Source: Cohaesibacteraceae bacterium
Lineage (GTDB): Bacteria > Pseudomonadota > Alphaproteobacteria > Rhizobiales > MH13
Assembly: GCA_028281795.1 (NCBI GenBank)
Contig: JANQJE010000153.1
Span: 1-33,363, forward strand
Direction: 5' to 3'
Length of the DNA: 33,363 nucleotides
Numbering within the stretch: position 1 is the stretch's first letter; each line of letters begins with the position of its first letter. The translations under genes were made by a program, and so were the position numbers. The notes beneath the pieces were generated by a model. The model was not told the origin of the DNA and did not search any database. It saw only the letters and a list, made by a program, of their open reading frames with translations. Below, one piece after another: positions 23,942 through 30,890 of the stretch.

Positions 23942-25617
23942 CAGGCAAACAGCCCATGTACGAACCAGCCGGGATGCTCCGTTTCCCGGCTGTACAGTCC
24001 TTCACGGAACACCCAAAAGCGGCGGCCTTTTGTATCTTCCACCCTGTAATAGTCGCGGGTGAGGCCTGCATCCTCGGATCGCCACCATTCCGGTGCGATT
24101 CGTTGCGGACCCTCGGCGCGTGCCACCTCGTGCAGAACGCGCCGCCAGCGGAATTTCAGCGGTGGACCATCCGGGATCTCCGCCAAAGCCTCGATACGCT
24201 GTGGGTGTTCGAACATGTGGACGGGCAGGTTTGGCGGTTCACCGGGCTCCGGTGCAGCCCATTCAAGGTCCGGCATGGCGATGGACTGGGTATGGGTAAG
24301 CCGGTGATCGGGATAATCCTTGGCGGGCACCTCATAGGCAGCCCGTTCGGGGATATGGGTCTGCGCGCCGACAAAGCGCAGCACTGCCTGTTTGCCATAG
24401 CGTGTGCCGAGTTGGTCGATGAGCGCAGCCACGTCTTCATCGGCCATCTCATGGCCATCGAGACTGGTCTGGGCTTGCTGAAAGGGGGCGCATGCACCAA
24501 CGGACAAACGTAAAAGATCATAACCAAAGCCGGGGTCGAGCGGATCGGCGAGCGTGTCGATCCGTTCCCTGAAAAGACGCATGATCGGCTTTCCTGCCCG
24601 GGTCGGCAGCGATGTTTCCACGCGCAGGCGGCGTACGGCACCATCGGTACGAAACAGGCTTGCCTCGAAAGATTTGCCCCCTTCGCCGCGTTTCTCCAGC
24701 ATCCGTGCTGCCTGTTCGATCAGATGCTCGATGGTGGCGAGCACATCCTCCTGCCGGCCAATGGGTTCGCCGAAGCGGCGTTCAACCGTGCAGGGCGGCA
24801 AGGGCCGGCGTGGGACGATGGAGATATCTTCCTCACCCAGAACACGGGCAAGCTTGGTGATCAGGCCGGTGCCGAACCGGGCGGCCAGTGGCGTACGGGG
24901 GCGGGCGGCCAGATCGCCGATGGTGGCAAGGCCTGCATGGTTCAACGCAAGGTCGATGTCCCGGTCGATGCCGAGGGCAGCTATCGGCAGAGTAGCAACT
25001 GTCTCTGCTTCCTGCCCGGTTGGTATGATGGCTTGGGTCTTACCGATGGTAAATCGGGCGATGGCGCGAGCCGTGTCGGGTGTGGCGGCAATGGCTGTTC
25101 TGACATCCATACCGGCTTTGATGCAGCGCGCCTGCAGATCGTCTTGCAGGGCCCGTTCCCCACCAAACAGATGAGCGCAGCCGGTGATGTCGAGCAGCAC
25201 GCCACCCGGCTCATCCAGAGCAACCAGTGGTGTGTAGCGGTCGCAAAAATCGGCCATCAGTTCCAACCAGGCTCTGTCCGCCGTTCGATCCCTGTCCATG
25301 GCAACAAGACCCGGCACACGGGCGCGGGCATCAGCCAGTGTCAGACCGGGGGTAAGGCCAAGCGCCATGGCCTCACGGCTGACGGCCATGAGCCTGAGGG
25401 CGCTACGCTCCTTCTCGATGAAAACGATCGGCGCTTCAGCCTGTCCGTTTGAAGGGGCTGGCGGTTGGGCTGCCTGACGCTGCAACCGGTTGGCGGGCAG
25501 GAACGGAAACCACACGGCCAGATAGCGGCTTGCCCGGTGCCGGTTTGCCGAGCCTGGGTCTGACGCTCTGGACTCTGTTCCATTCGGGTTTGGAAAGTTG
25601 GAACTGGCCAAGGTCAT
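23941..25617 (-). CDS. imuB: ImuB, catalytically inactive Y-family polymerase homologue
   Basis: This protein of about 558 residues is the scaffold of the DnaE2 mutasome. It begins the Y-family-like fold at RYLAVWFPFLPANRL, continues with LGLTPGLTLADARARVPGL, and has a palm-like LDITGCAHLFGGERAL and thumb/little-finger region ending near FGYDLLRLSVGACAPFQQAQTSLDG. The acidic catalytic residues of active Y-family enzymes are not apparent, as expected for ImuB. ATG 25617 is the best visible start, giving about 33 residues before the conserved fold; an alternative TTG lies two codons on. This start lies 182 nt inside the imuA gene. The open frame continues to 25773 but only deeper into imuA. The C-terminus REGLYSRETEHPGWFVHGLFA is typical of ImuB. 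Confidence 0.9.
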   Translation of the reverse strand: MTLASSNFPNPNGTESRASDPGSANRHRASRYLAVWFPFLPANRLQRQAAQPPAPSNGQAEAPIVFIEKERSALRLMAVSREAMALGLTPGLTLADARARVPGLVAMDRDRTADRAWLELMADFCDRYTPLVALDEPGGVLLDITGCAHLFGGERALQDDLQARCIKAGMDVRTAIAATPDTARAIARFTIGKTQAIIPTGQEAETVATLPIAALGIDRDIDLALNHAGLATIGDLAARPRTPLAARFGTGLITKLARVLGEEDISIVPRRPLPPCTVERRFGEPIGRQEDVLATIEHLIEQAARMLEKRGEGGKSFEASLFRTDGAVRRLRVETSLPTRAGKPIMRLFRERIDTLADPLDPGFGYDLLRLSVGACAPFQQAQTSLDGHEMADEDVAALIDQLGTRYGKQAVLRFVGAQTHIPERAAYEVPAKDYPDHRLTHTQSIAMPDLEWAAPEPGEPPNLPVHMFEHPQRIEALAEIPDGPPLKFRWRRVLHEVARAEGPQRIAPEWWRSEDAGLTRDYYRVEDTKGRRFWVFREGLYSRETEHPGWFVHGLFA

Positions 25618-26308
25618 GATGCCACTCCACACGCCAGCTTTGTCCATGGGTGCCGGCTTTGTTGCGTAAAAGGGTGATGTCGAAGGTTGGGTGCCCTGGC
25701 GCATTGGCTTCCAAGGCGCGGGATGGTGCGCTGGCAACCTGCCATCGCGTGAAAGCTGCACTTGGCTGTTCATCGGTGGCGGCGCGCAGCAAAAAAGGTG
25801 TTACGCCGGACTTTTCCGCTGCCAGTGCCAGACGGCGCGTGGCTGTCAGATCAAGTTCCTTTGGCGCTCCCCAGGCTTCAATAATGACGCCTGCCAAAGA
25901 GGTGCAGCGTACGGCCTCCAATCCGGCAGACAGAAAATGGATCGGTTGACGCACACGCACGAAGATCAGGTTGGCTGGATCAAACCCGAGACCCGCAAGG
26001 CCATGCGGGTAAAGCCGCCCCGTTTCGCTCTCGCTCATGGTCTGACGTATCCAGACCACAGGCCGCTTTTTGCGCCGGTCCCGGCCAGCGATCCGTTGCA
26101 TGAAGCTTGCCGCAAAGCCGCTGGAAGATGCCATATCGGCTGTTTCTGCGGCATAGGTTTCGTGCAACATGGCCAGCCCTAGTCCGCCGCCCAGATGTGC
26201 ATCGATCTCGCTCACGCCAAAACCGACCTGACCATGTTTCAGGCCATAGGTTTGGGACGGCGCCAGCGTTTCAAGCTGGCGGCGTAGCTGATGGATCGCT
26301 TGGCTCAT
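25436..26308 (-). CDS. imuA: ImuA, RecA-related mutasome protein
   Basis: This protein of about 290 residues belongs to the ImuA branch (SulA/RecA-like fold) that works with ImuB and DnaE2. Visible family stretches are FGVSEIDAHLGGGLGLAMLHE near residues 31-51, WIRQTMSESETGRLYPHGLAGLGFDP near 86-112 (read in parts), and WHHDLGQFQLSKPEWNR in the C-terminal half. A Pro-rich tail ending in SPTASPFKRTG overlaps the imuB reading frame. The start is ATG 26308 or the preceding in-frame GTG 26311. A LexA box begins eight bases upstream of the GTG, so the leader must be very short. The three genes imuA-imuB-dnaE2 form one operon. Confidence 0.9.
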   Translation of the reverse strand: MSQAIHQLRRQLETLAPSQTYGLKHGQVGFGVSEIDAHLGGGLGLAMLHETYAAETADMASSSGFAASFMQRIAGRDRRKKRPVVWIRQTMSESETGRLYPHGLAGLGFDPANLIFVRVRQPIHFLSAGLEAVRCTSLAGVIIEAWGAPKELDLTATRRLALAAEKSGVTPFLLRAATDEQPSAAFTRWQVASAPSRALEANAPGHPTFDITLLRNKAGTHGQSWRVEWHHDLGQFQLSKPEWNRVQSVRPRLGKPAPGKPLSGRVVSVPARQPVAASGSPTASPFKRTG

Positions 26309-26318
26309 CACGTAATAT

Positions 26319-26333
26319 GTTCACTTTTTGTTC
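26319..26333 (-). promoter_or_regulatory. LexA (SOS) box upstream of imuA
   Basis: The plus strand reads GTTC-ACTTTTT-GTTC, an exact match to the alphaproteobacterial LexA direct-repeat consensus GTTC-N7-GTTC; on the minus strand it is GAAC-N7-GAAC. It sits just upstream of the imuA start. A TAATAT hexamer on the minus strand immediately before it is a possible -10 element, so LexA would cover the transcription start. SOS induction of imuA-imuB-dnaE2 is well known in this class. Confidence 0.9.
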
Positions 26334-26497
26334 TATATTAGAAAGACTCGGAATCCGCCAAGAGTCAATTGTTGTGGTGATGGGCTTGTGGCGGCGATCC
26401 GGCTCTTTGCGGGCCTTGACGGTTCTTTCCGCTACGGCTCTGACGTCACAGGCGACCTTGAAAAGAGACCGGGATCGCGATGTTCTTTATGCTTTTG

Positions 26498-26998
26498 TCA
26501 GTCTGGTTCAGTGCGTCGGGTTTGTAGCTGATCGGCAAAATGCTCGATACGCTCTACAAAGTCGGAACGTACGACGTCGTCCTGATGCACCGTCAGTACG
26601 TTGTTGATCTCTGCATCGAGCAGATCTTGCACCATCTCCACGGCTTTTTCTGGTGCTGAATGCCCGCCGAACGTCAGCGCAAGTGCGACAGGCTGCGCAA
26701 ACGGACGATTCTGGTCGATAAAGGCACGCAAGGGCAGTGCGGGATAACTTGTCCAGATGGGCGCCGCCAGGACAATGCAATCGTATTGGCTCAAATCGAC
26801 GGGTTTGACATCGATCTTTGGCAGTCTTCCCTGCACGCTATCGTAACCAGCGAGCAAATAGCGAAACCAGCCGAGGCGATAGCGTGGGCAGGCAATCTCC
26901 AGGACATCAGCCTTAAGGGCGCCCGCCAAAGCATAGGCTACCTTGGTAGTCGTCCCTGTGCGCGAGTAGTAGATGATCAGTGTTTTCAAAGCGGGCAT
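26498..26998 (-). CDS. Flavodoxin-like protein
   Basis: This protein of about 166 residues has a flavodoxin fold. The FMN phosphate-binding loop is visible as YYSRTGTTTKVA near residues 10-21, after the first strand LKTLIIYY. The second flavin loop region is LAAPIWTSYPALPLRAFI near 76-93. An insertion around YRLGWFRYLLAGYDSVQG suggests a HemG- or menaquinone-dependent-like flavodoxin branch rather than a short electron carrier, but this is uncertain. ATG 26998 was chosen; a TTG two codons upstream overlaps the preceding stop. It follows the nitroreductase gene with almost no gap and is probably co-transcribed with it, giving a flavin-redox pair downstream of an FNR/FixK-like site. Confidence 0.82.
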   Translation of the reverse strand: MPALKTLIIYYSRTGTTTKVAYALAGALKADVLEIACPRYRLGWFRYLLAGYDSVQGRLPKIDVKPVDLSQYDCIVLAAPIWTSYPALPLRAFIDQNRPFAQPVALALTFGGHSAPEKAVEMVQDLLDAEINNVLTVHQDDVVRSDFVERIEHFADQLQTRRTEPD

Positions 26999-27000
26999 GC

Positions 27001-28095
27001 TCAAACGCCAGCAACCATGACATCTTCGACCGGTCGCCGTATCGACATGGGCAGAGCCGGTGCATGGCCAAACCGGATCACCAGATCCGGGCGGGCGTCC
27101 GGCTGACCCAGCCAGTTTGCGAATTCCAAACGGATGCTCTCGACCTCGACCGGTTGATTGACATGAGCTGTGCGGATGCCGAGCGCAGTGGCCTGCAAGG
27201 CAAAGCGCTCAAAACTCCGGCCGACCCTGATCCAGTGTTCCGGATCGGCACGATCGCCGATAAACACCGCAATCCCTGCCGATGAGCGGATATGGTCACG
27301 GTATTTGTCATTCTCGGCTTCCTCTGTGAAGAATCGGTCGAACATGAAACCTCCGAGTGGATTGGGCAGGACCGGATTGCCGGAACAGGCTGAAAACAGT
27401 CCATCCCGTGTGGTCATTGCTTCGTTCGGGCTGAAACGCAGCCACTCACGCAATTCCGCAACAAAGGCCGGATCGCGAATCTGTTGACTGTTGCCGGCTA
27501 CCACAAAGTCCAGAATGGCCTCGCGCTGTTCTGCATCTGTGAAGAACAGAACCTCGACACCGTCTTCCTGCGCTGCAATTTCCAAAGCTCGCATATCGTC
27601 CAATGAGAGTGCTTGTCCGTCATAGACGGAGCGGGTCGATTGGCGCAGTGGAATGGCATCATAAAGCTGGGAGCTTTGTGTGCCGCCACGGGCGAGTGCG
27701 ACATGGATTTCGGTCTCAGCGCCGGGCATGATTTCGACATCGGCAGGTCTGCCGTGCGCCGCAGCCGTCAGAACCAGATTTTCTGCGGCACAGCCAAGGC
27801 TGACAAAGATATGATGATGGTCAGGGTCGACCACCTCCGTCCCCCTGGTGAGATCGGGCAAGATGTCGATCTGCTGGCTATCCACGCGGAACATCCAGGG
27901 TTGGGTGTTGTGACCATTTGCGGCGAGGCAGGCATAGCGAACGAGTTCGGCAAGTTCGGGCGCATTGGCCAGTGCCTCGCGCTGGCGAGCAACTTCCTCG
28001 TTGTAGGCGTTAAGCCGTGGCCATCGTGCATAGCCCAACCCACCCAGTGCGACGGCAGATGCGCCTAGGATCAAGAGAGTGCGTCGAGACAACAT
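27001..28095 (-). CDS. Nitroreductase-family (Acg-like) flavoprotein with twin-arginine-type N-terminus
   Basis: This 364-residue protein opens with MLSRRTLLILGASAVALGG, a twin-arginine (SRRTLL) plus hydrophobic stretch, so it may be exported by Tat or anchored facing the periplasm. The body is nitroreductase-like: ACLAANGHNTQPWMF near residues 55-69 is the hallmark of Acg-type FMN proteins, with SSAGIAVFIGDRADPEHWIRVGRSFERFALQATALGIRTAHVNQP near the C-terminus (read in parts). Acg proteins of mycobacteria belong to a hypoxia regulon and may sequester or reduce via flavin; a substrate is not known. The ATG at 28095 follows AGGAAAGGAAAAGCC. An FNR/FixK-like box is centred about 59 bases upstream, and the flavodoxin-like gene follows. 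Confidence 0.85.
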   Translation of the reverse strand: MLSRRTLLILGASAVALGGLGYARWPRLNAYNEEVARQREALANAPELAELVRYACLAANGHNTQPWMFRVDSQQIDILPDLTRGTEVVDPDHHHIFVSLGCAAENLVLTAAAHGRPADVEIMPGAETEIHVALARGGTQSSQLYDAIPLRQSTRSVYDGQALSLDDMRALEIAAQEDGVEVLFFTDAEQREAILDFVVAGNSQQIRDPAFVAELREWLRFSPNEAMTTRDGLFSACSGNPVLPNPLGGFMFDRFFTEEAENDKYRDHIRSSAGIAVFIGDRADPEHWIRVGRSFERFALQATALGIRTAHVNQPVEVESIRLEFANWLGQPDARPDLVIRFGHAPALPMSIRRPVEDVMVAGV

Positions 28096-28146
28096 GGCTT
28101 TTCCTTTCCTGTCTCAACTGGCTTAGGCGCTCTGACCGCGCGTTTG

Positions 28147-28160
28147 TTGATGACGGTCAA
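28147..28160 (-). promoter_or_regulatory. Putative FNR/FixK-type box upstream of the Acg-like nitroreductase gene
   Basis: The plus strand reads TTGAT-GACG-GTCAA, one mismatch from the palindromic FNR/FixK consensus TTGAT-N4-ATCAA. It is centred about 59 bases before the nitroreductase ATG. A class II activator site at -41.5 would put the transcript start near 28112, leaving a short leader with a ribosome site. It overlaps the last codon of the phosphoribosyltransferase gene by four bases. Confidence 0.55.
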
Positions 28161-28864
28161 CGCGAGGGTTGATTGCCGATCACCGGCCGTGCGTGGCTTT
28201 GCCGGACCGACTCCGCCGTGCTGCGGGCGAGCAGGCCGATAACCTCTGTGTCTTCGACCTGTGTGAAGTCGCGGTAGTGTTCTCCAACGGCATGGAAAGG
28301 CGACGGCGCCGAAAGGTACACAAGTTCGTCAACAAGCTCTTCGAACGTGCTGACGCTTTGCGCGGGCAGCACGGGGACAGCCAGAACGAGGCGCGCCGGA
28401 CGTGCTTTGCGCAGCATAGTGAGGGCTGCCTTGATGCTGCTGCCGGTGGCGATGCCGTCATCCACCAGAATGACGGTGCGTCCGCCGGGGTCAACCGCTG
28501 GACGATCACCGAGATACTCGCGACGGCGTTGCGCGATCTCCTCCAGCTTTCGCTTCATTTCTGCTTGGACGTAATCTTCGCTGGCGGCAATCAGGTGCGC
28601 CACGCGCTCGTTCAGGATCAGTTCCGGTCTTGGACCGTCGGCCACCGCGCCGATGGCCAGTTCTTTCTGATGCGGGGCTCCGATCTTTTTGACGAACATC
28701 GGTTCAAGCTGTGCATCGAGTGCAACGGCGATTTCATAGGCAACCGGTATCCCGCCGCGCGGCAAGCCAAGCACCAGGGGGTCAGCGTCTTTGAGGTGCG
28801 CGAGCTTTCGCGCCAGACGACGACCGGCGTCTGTACGATCTTCGGGAGCATCAAGGTTTGTCAT
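28157..28864 (-). CDS. Phosphoribosyltransferase-family protein
   Basis: This protein of about 235 residues has the type I PRTase fold. The PRPP-binding loop is VILVDDGIATGSSIKAAL near residues 131-148, with the two adjacent Asp residues and the GS turn intact. The N-terminal part holds VLGLPRGGIPVAYEIA, a family stretch near 32-48, followed by KKIGAPHQKELAIGAV. Such stand-alone PRTases occur in stress or low-oxygen gene groups, sometimes fused to a hydrolase; no fusion is present here and the base substrate is unknown. Start ATG 28864 follows AAGGACGTG, and an adjacent GTG at 28867 is an alternative. It lies between the host-attachment gene and the nitroreductase gene on the same strand. Confidence 0.85.
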   Translation of the reverse strand: MTNLDAPEDRTDAGRRLARKLAHLKDADPLVLGLPRGGIPVAYEIAVALDAQLEPMFVKKIGAPHQKELAIGAVADGPRPELILNERVAHLIAASEDYVQAEMKRKLEEIAQRRREYLGDRPAVDPGGRTVILVDDGIATGSSIKAALTMLRKARPARLVLAVPVLPAQSVSTFEELVDELVYLSAPSPFHAVGEHYRDFTQVEDTEVIGLLARSTAESVRQSHARPVIGNQPSR

Positions 28865-28908
28865 CACGTCCTTATCTCAAGGGCCTTGTGCCGTTGACCC
28901 CGTCTAGC

Positions 28909-29346
28909 TCAGGCGGCTTCAAGCAGTTTGATGATTGCCTCAATGGGCCGGTGCACATAGTTGCCCGCAATTTCCTTCAGGACGGCCCGTTGCACCCGGG
29001 TGCTCAGCGCCTCACGCAAAAGACCCAGCGTTTTGGCATCGGCGATCAGCACGACTTGCCGGTCGGCGTTGGTCTCAAGATCGTCATCGATCCACTTGGC
29101 CAAAGACCTGGCGAAGGCGGCCTTGTCCATCGCTTTCCAGTCGGTCTGTTCAACAGTTGTCATCCGCCCGCCGGAGACGGGGTAGCGTCCCGGTCTCTCG
29201 GTCCCCTGTTCACCGGCGCTTTGCAGCTGTTGTTCGTCGGTTGAACGGACCTGTAAATCCCACTGAACGGCTTTGCCGTGGTTTTCCAGAATCAGGTGCC
29301 GTTGACCGTCGGCCAGGATGACGAGAGCAGCATGCGGTAGCTTCAC
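28909..29346 (-). CDS. Host-attachment-type protein
   Basis: This 145-residue protein matches the 'host attachment' family known from agrobacterial attachment studies. The pattern is an N-terminal strand KLPHAALVILADGQRHLILEN, a central variable section, DKAAFARSLAKWIDDDLE, RQVVLIADAKTLGLLREAL, and a C-terminal LKEIAGNYVHRPIEAIIKLL helix. Despite the name the domain resembles release-factor-eRF1-like folds, and its role in most bacteria is unclear. It starts at GTG 29346 with GGGAGAT upstream. It has no signal peptide. An FNR/FixK-like box lies about 80 bases upstream of the start. The next gene on the strand is the phosphoribosyltransferase, 44 bases on. Confidence 0.82.
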   Translation of the reverse strand: MKLPHAALVILADGQRHLILENHGKAVQWDLQVRSTDEQQLQSAGEQGTERPGRYPVSGGRMTTVEQTDWKAMDKAAFARSLAKWIDDDLETNADRQVVLIADAKTLGLLREALSTRVQRAVLKEIAGNYVHRPIEAIIKLLEAA

Positions 29347-29418
29347 GGCTGTATCTCCCTTCGCTGTATATGGTCGGCCGGTGTGGCATTGAGGTCATCA
29401 CATTGCGGCTGCACGATG

Positions 29419-29432
29419 TTGATATTGCTCAA
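29419..29432 (-). promoter_or_regulatory. Putative FNR/FixK-type box upstream of the host-attachment-type gene
   Basis: The plus strand reads TTGAT-ATTG-CTCAA, one mismatch from TTGAT-N4-ATCAA. It lies in the 95-base gap between the acyl carrier protein stop (29442) and the host-attachment start (29346), with its centre about 80 bases upstream of the latter. A -41.5 position would give a leader of about 38 bases. A second one-mismatch site lies at 28147-28160. Confidence 0.55.
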
Positions 29433-29441
29433 CGAAGGCTA

Positions 29442-29684
29442 TCAGGCCGCTTTGCTCAGATAGGCAGTAGCCAAGGCGGGCGTTGCGATCTGGGTGTACT
29501 CGCTCTCTGGTATGTCGATGCCGAAACGTGTGTGCAGCGCAGTGACCAGATTGAGAACGTCCATCGAGTCCAGTTCCAGATCGTCCTGGATGTGATCATC
29601 ATCCGATACCGTGTCGGGATCGATATCGGGCGCCACTTTGACCAGCTCTTCAAGGAAAGCGGCACGGATTTGCTGTGGGGTCAT
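29442..29684 (-). CDS. Acyl carrier protein, coupled to the 2-oxoacid dehydrogenase E2 gene
   Basis: This 80-residue carrier protein is acidic and helical. The phosphopantetheine site is Ser40 in DDLELDSMDVLNLV, and the third helix region is GIDIPESEYTQIATPALATAYLSKAA. It is a dedicated paralogue rather than the housekeeping ACP, judging by its position. The ATG at 29684 overlaps the E2 stop (ATGA), with GGAGGCTCT upstream, so the two proteins are made together. Upstream genes encode a fused E1 and an AMP-dependent acyl-CoA synthetase. An ACP beside an acyl-transferring E2 suggests that acyl groups from the dehydrogenase, or lipoate precursors such as octanoate, pass via ACP; this is an inference with no direct proof. 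Confidence 0.88.
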   Translation of the reverse strand: MTPQQIRAAFLEELVKVAPDIDPDTVSDDDHIQDDLELDSMDVLNLVTALHTRFGIDIPESEYTQIATPALATAYLSKAA

Positions 29685-30889
29685 AGAGCCTCCGGGGTCT
29701 GCATCAGGTTTTCGAATTCGGTGAGGAACCGGGCGGCCTGACGCCCATCGCCGACCCGATGGTCGAGCGACAAGGTGACGGTAACGGTCTGGCGGGGAAC
29801 GACCGCGTCGCCAACAACCCATGGCCGGCGCTTTGGCGCGCCGATGCCGACCAATGCCACCTGCGGCGGGAAGATCACACCCGTCATGGCCTCCGCGCCG
29901 GTTTCGCCGAGCGCCGAGATGGTGATGGTTCCCATCGACATTTCCGAGCCGCGCAACCGGCCGGCCCGTGCGCGCGTGACCAGGTCGCGCATCGCGGCCA
30001 TGGTCTCGTCCAGTGTCAATGTCTCTGTGTCCATGATGGCTGGTGCCACCAGCCCGCCGCCACGCAACGCAACAGCCATGCCGGCATTGACCGTTTTGGA
30101 CGGCTGGAATCCGTCGTCATGATATTGTCCATTCACCACCGGAACTTTTGCAGCCGCAAACGCACCGGCACGCACAAAAAGCGCGCCGATCAGCAGGCGA
30201 TTGGCTGGCTCCCGATCCCGGTTGGCCTTTTCAAGCCATTCTGTTGCCGGTTTCAGGTCGATCGTCTGGCTGACATACAGATGCGGAATATCCCGATTGG
30301 CCCGTGACATGGCCGCTGCAATCGCTTTGCGCATTTCGGCCATGGGCGAGGAAGGCTTCGCGGCAGCGACTTCGGACGTTGTGCCAACGATGCGTTCCAC
30401 GTCGCCAAGCTGAATAACACCGCCCGGCCCCGATCCCTTCACGGTGGTCAGGTCAATGCCGTGTTCAGCCGCCCTGTGCCGTGCTGCCGGGGATGCGGCT
30501 AAGCCGCCAGACGGAAGAGCAGGCGTGGCCGGTCTGGGTGGTGCGGCCGGTGGAACTGGTGGTGGCGCAGCAGCTTCCTCGGACGGCGGTGCAGGTGCCG
30601 CCTTCGGCTCAACCACAACCGGTGCTGGTTTCGGCGCGGCTGGTGCCTTTTCGCCTTCGTCCAGAATCATGGCCAGAGGTGCGCCGACAGGCAGTTTTTG
30701 ACCGAGCTCGGCTTCCAGATGATGCACTGTGCCGGTCTGGAAAATCTCGATCTCGATGGCGCCTTTTTGTGTCTCGACGACTGCGATGACGTCGCCACGC
30801 TTGACCGTGTCGCCAGGCTCGATCAGCCATTCGACCAGCGTGCCGGCCTCCATGTCGGCTCCCAGCGAGGGCATTTCAAAAACGCCCAT
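29681..30889 (-). CDS. 2-Oxoacid dehydrogenase complex E2 (dihydrolipoamide acyltransferase)
   Basis: This 402-residue E2 has a single N-terminal lipoyl domain with Lys42 in VVETQKGAIEIE as the lipoylation site, and a long Ala/Pro-rich linker near 85-128. A peripheral-subunit-binding domain follows (ASPAARHRAAEHGIDLTTVKG-like, about 131-166), then the catalytic domain with His377 and Asp381-Gly382 in SLDHRVGDG. Pyruvate, acetoin or branched-chain 2-oxoacids are all possible substrates. It starts one base after the E1 stop and overlaps the ACP start. No E3 (dihydrolipoamide dehydrogenase) gene is in the window, so the complex probably shares a housekeeping E3. Confidence 0.92.
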   Translation of the reverse strand: MGVFEMPSLGADMEAGTLVEWLIEPGDTVKRGDVIAVVETQKGAIEIEIFQTGTVHHLEAELGQKLPVGAPLAMILDEGEKAPAAPKPAPVVVEPKAAPAPPSEEAAAPPPVPPAAPPRPATPALPSGGLAASPAARHRAAEHGIDLTTVKGSGPGGVIQLGDVERIVGTTSEVAAAKPSSPMAEMRKAIAAAMSRANRDIPHLYVSQTIDLKPATEWLEKANRDREPANRLLIGALFVRAGAFAAAKVPVVNGQYHDDGFQPSKTVNAGMAVALRGGGLVAPAIMDTETLTLDETMAAMRDLVTRARAGRLRGSEMSMGTITISALGETGAEAMTGVIFPPQVALVGIGAPKRRPWVVGDAVVPRQTVTVTLSLDHRVGDGRQAARFLTEFENLMQTPEAL

Positions 30890-30890
30890 G

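Noticed and set aside
28170-28184. TTGATTGCCGATCA as a third FNR/FixK box
   Set aside because: The half-sites have the wrong spacing and the site lies inside the phosphoribosyltransferase coding region.
28930-28947. TTGAT...CTCAA in the 3' part of the host-attachment-type gene
   Set aside because: The half-sites are six rather than four bases apart, so the symmetry of an FNR/FixK site is lost.
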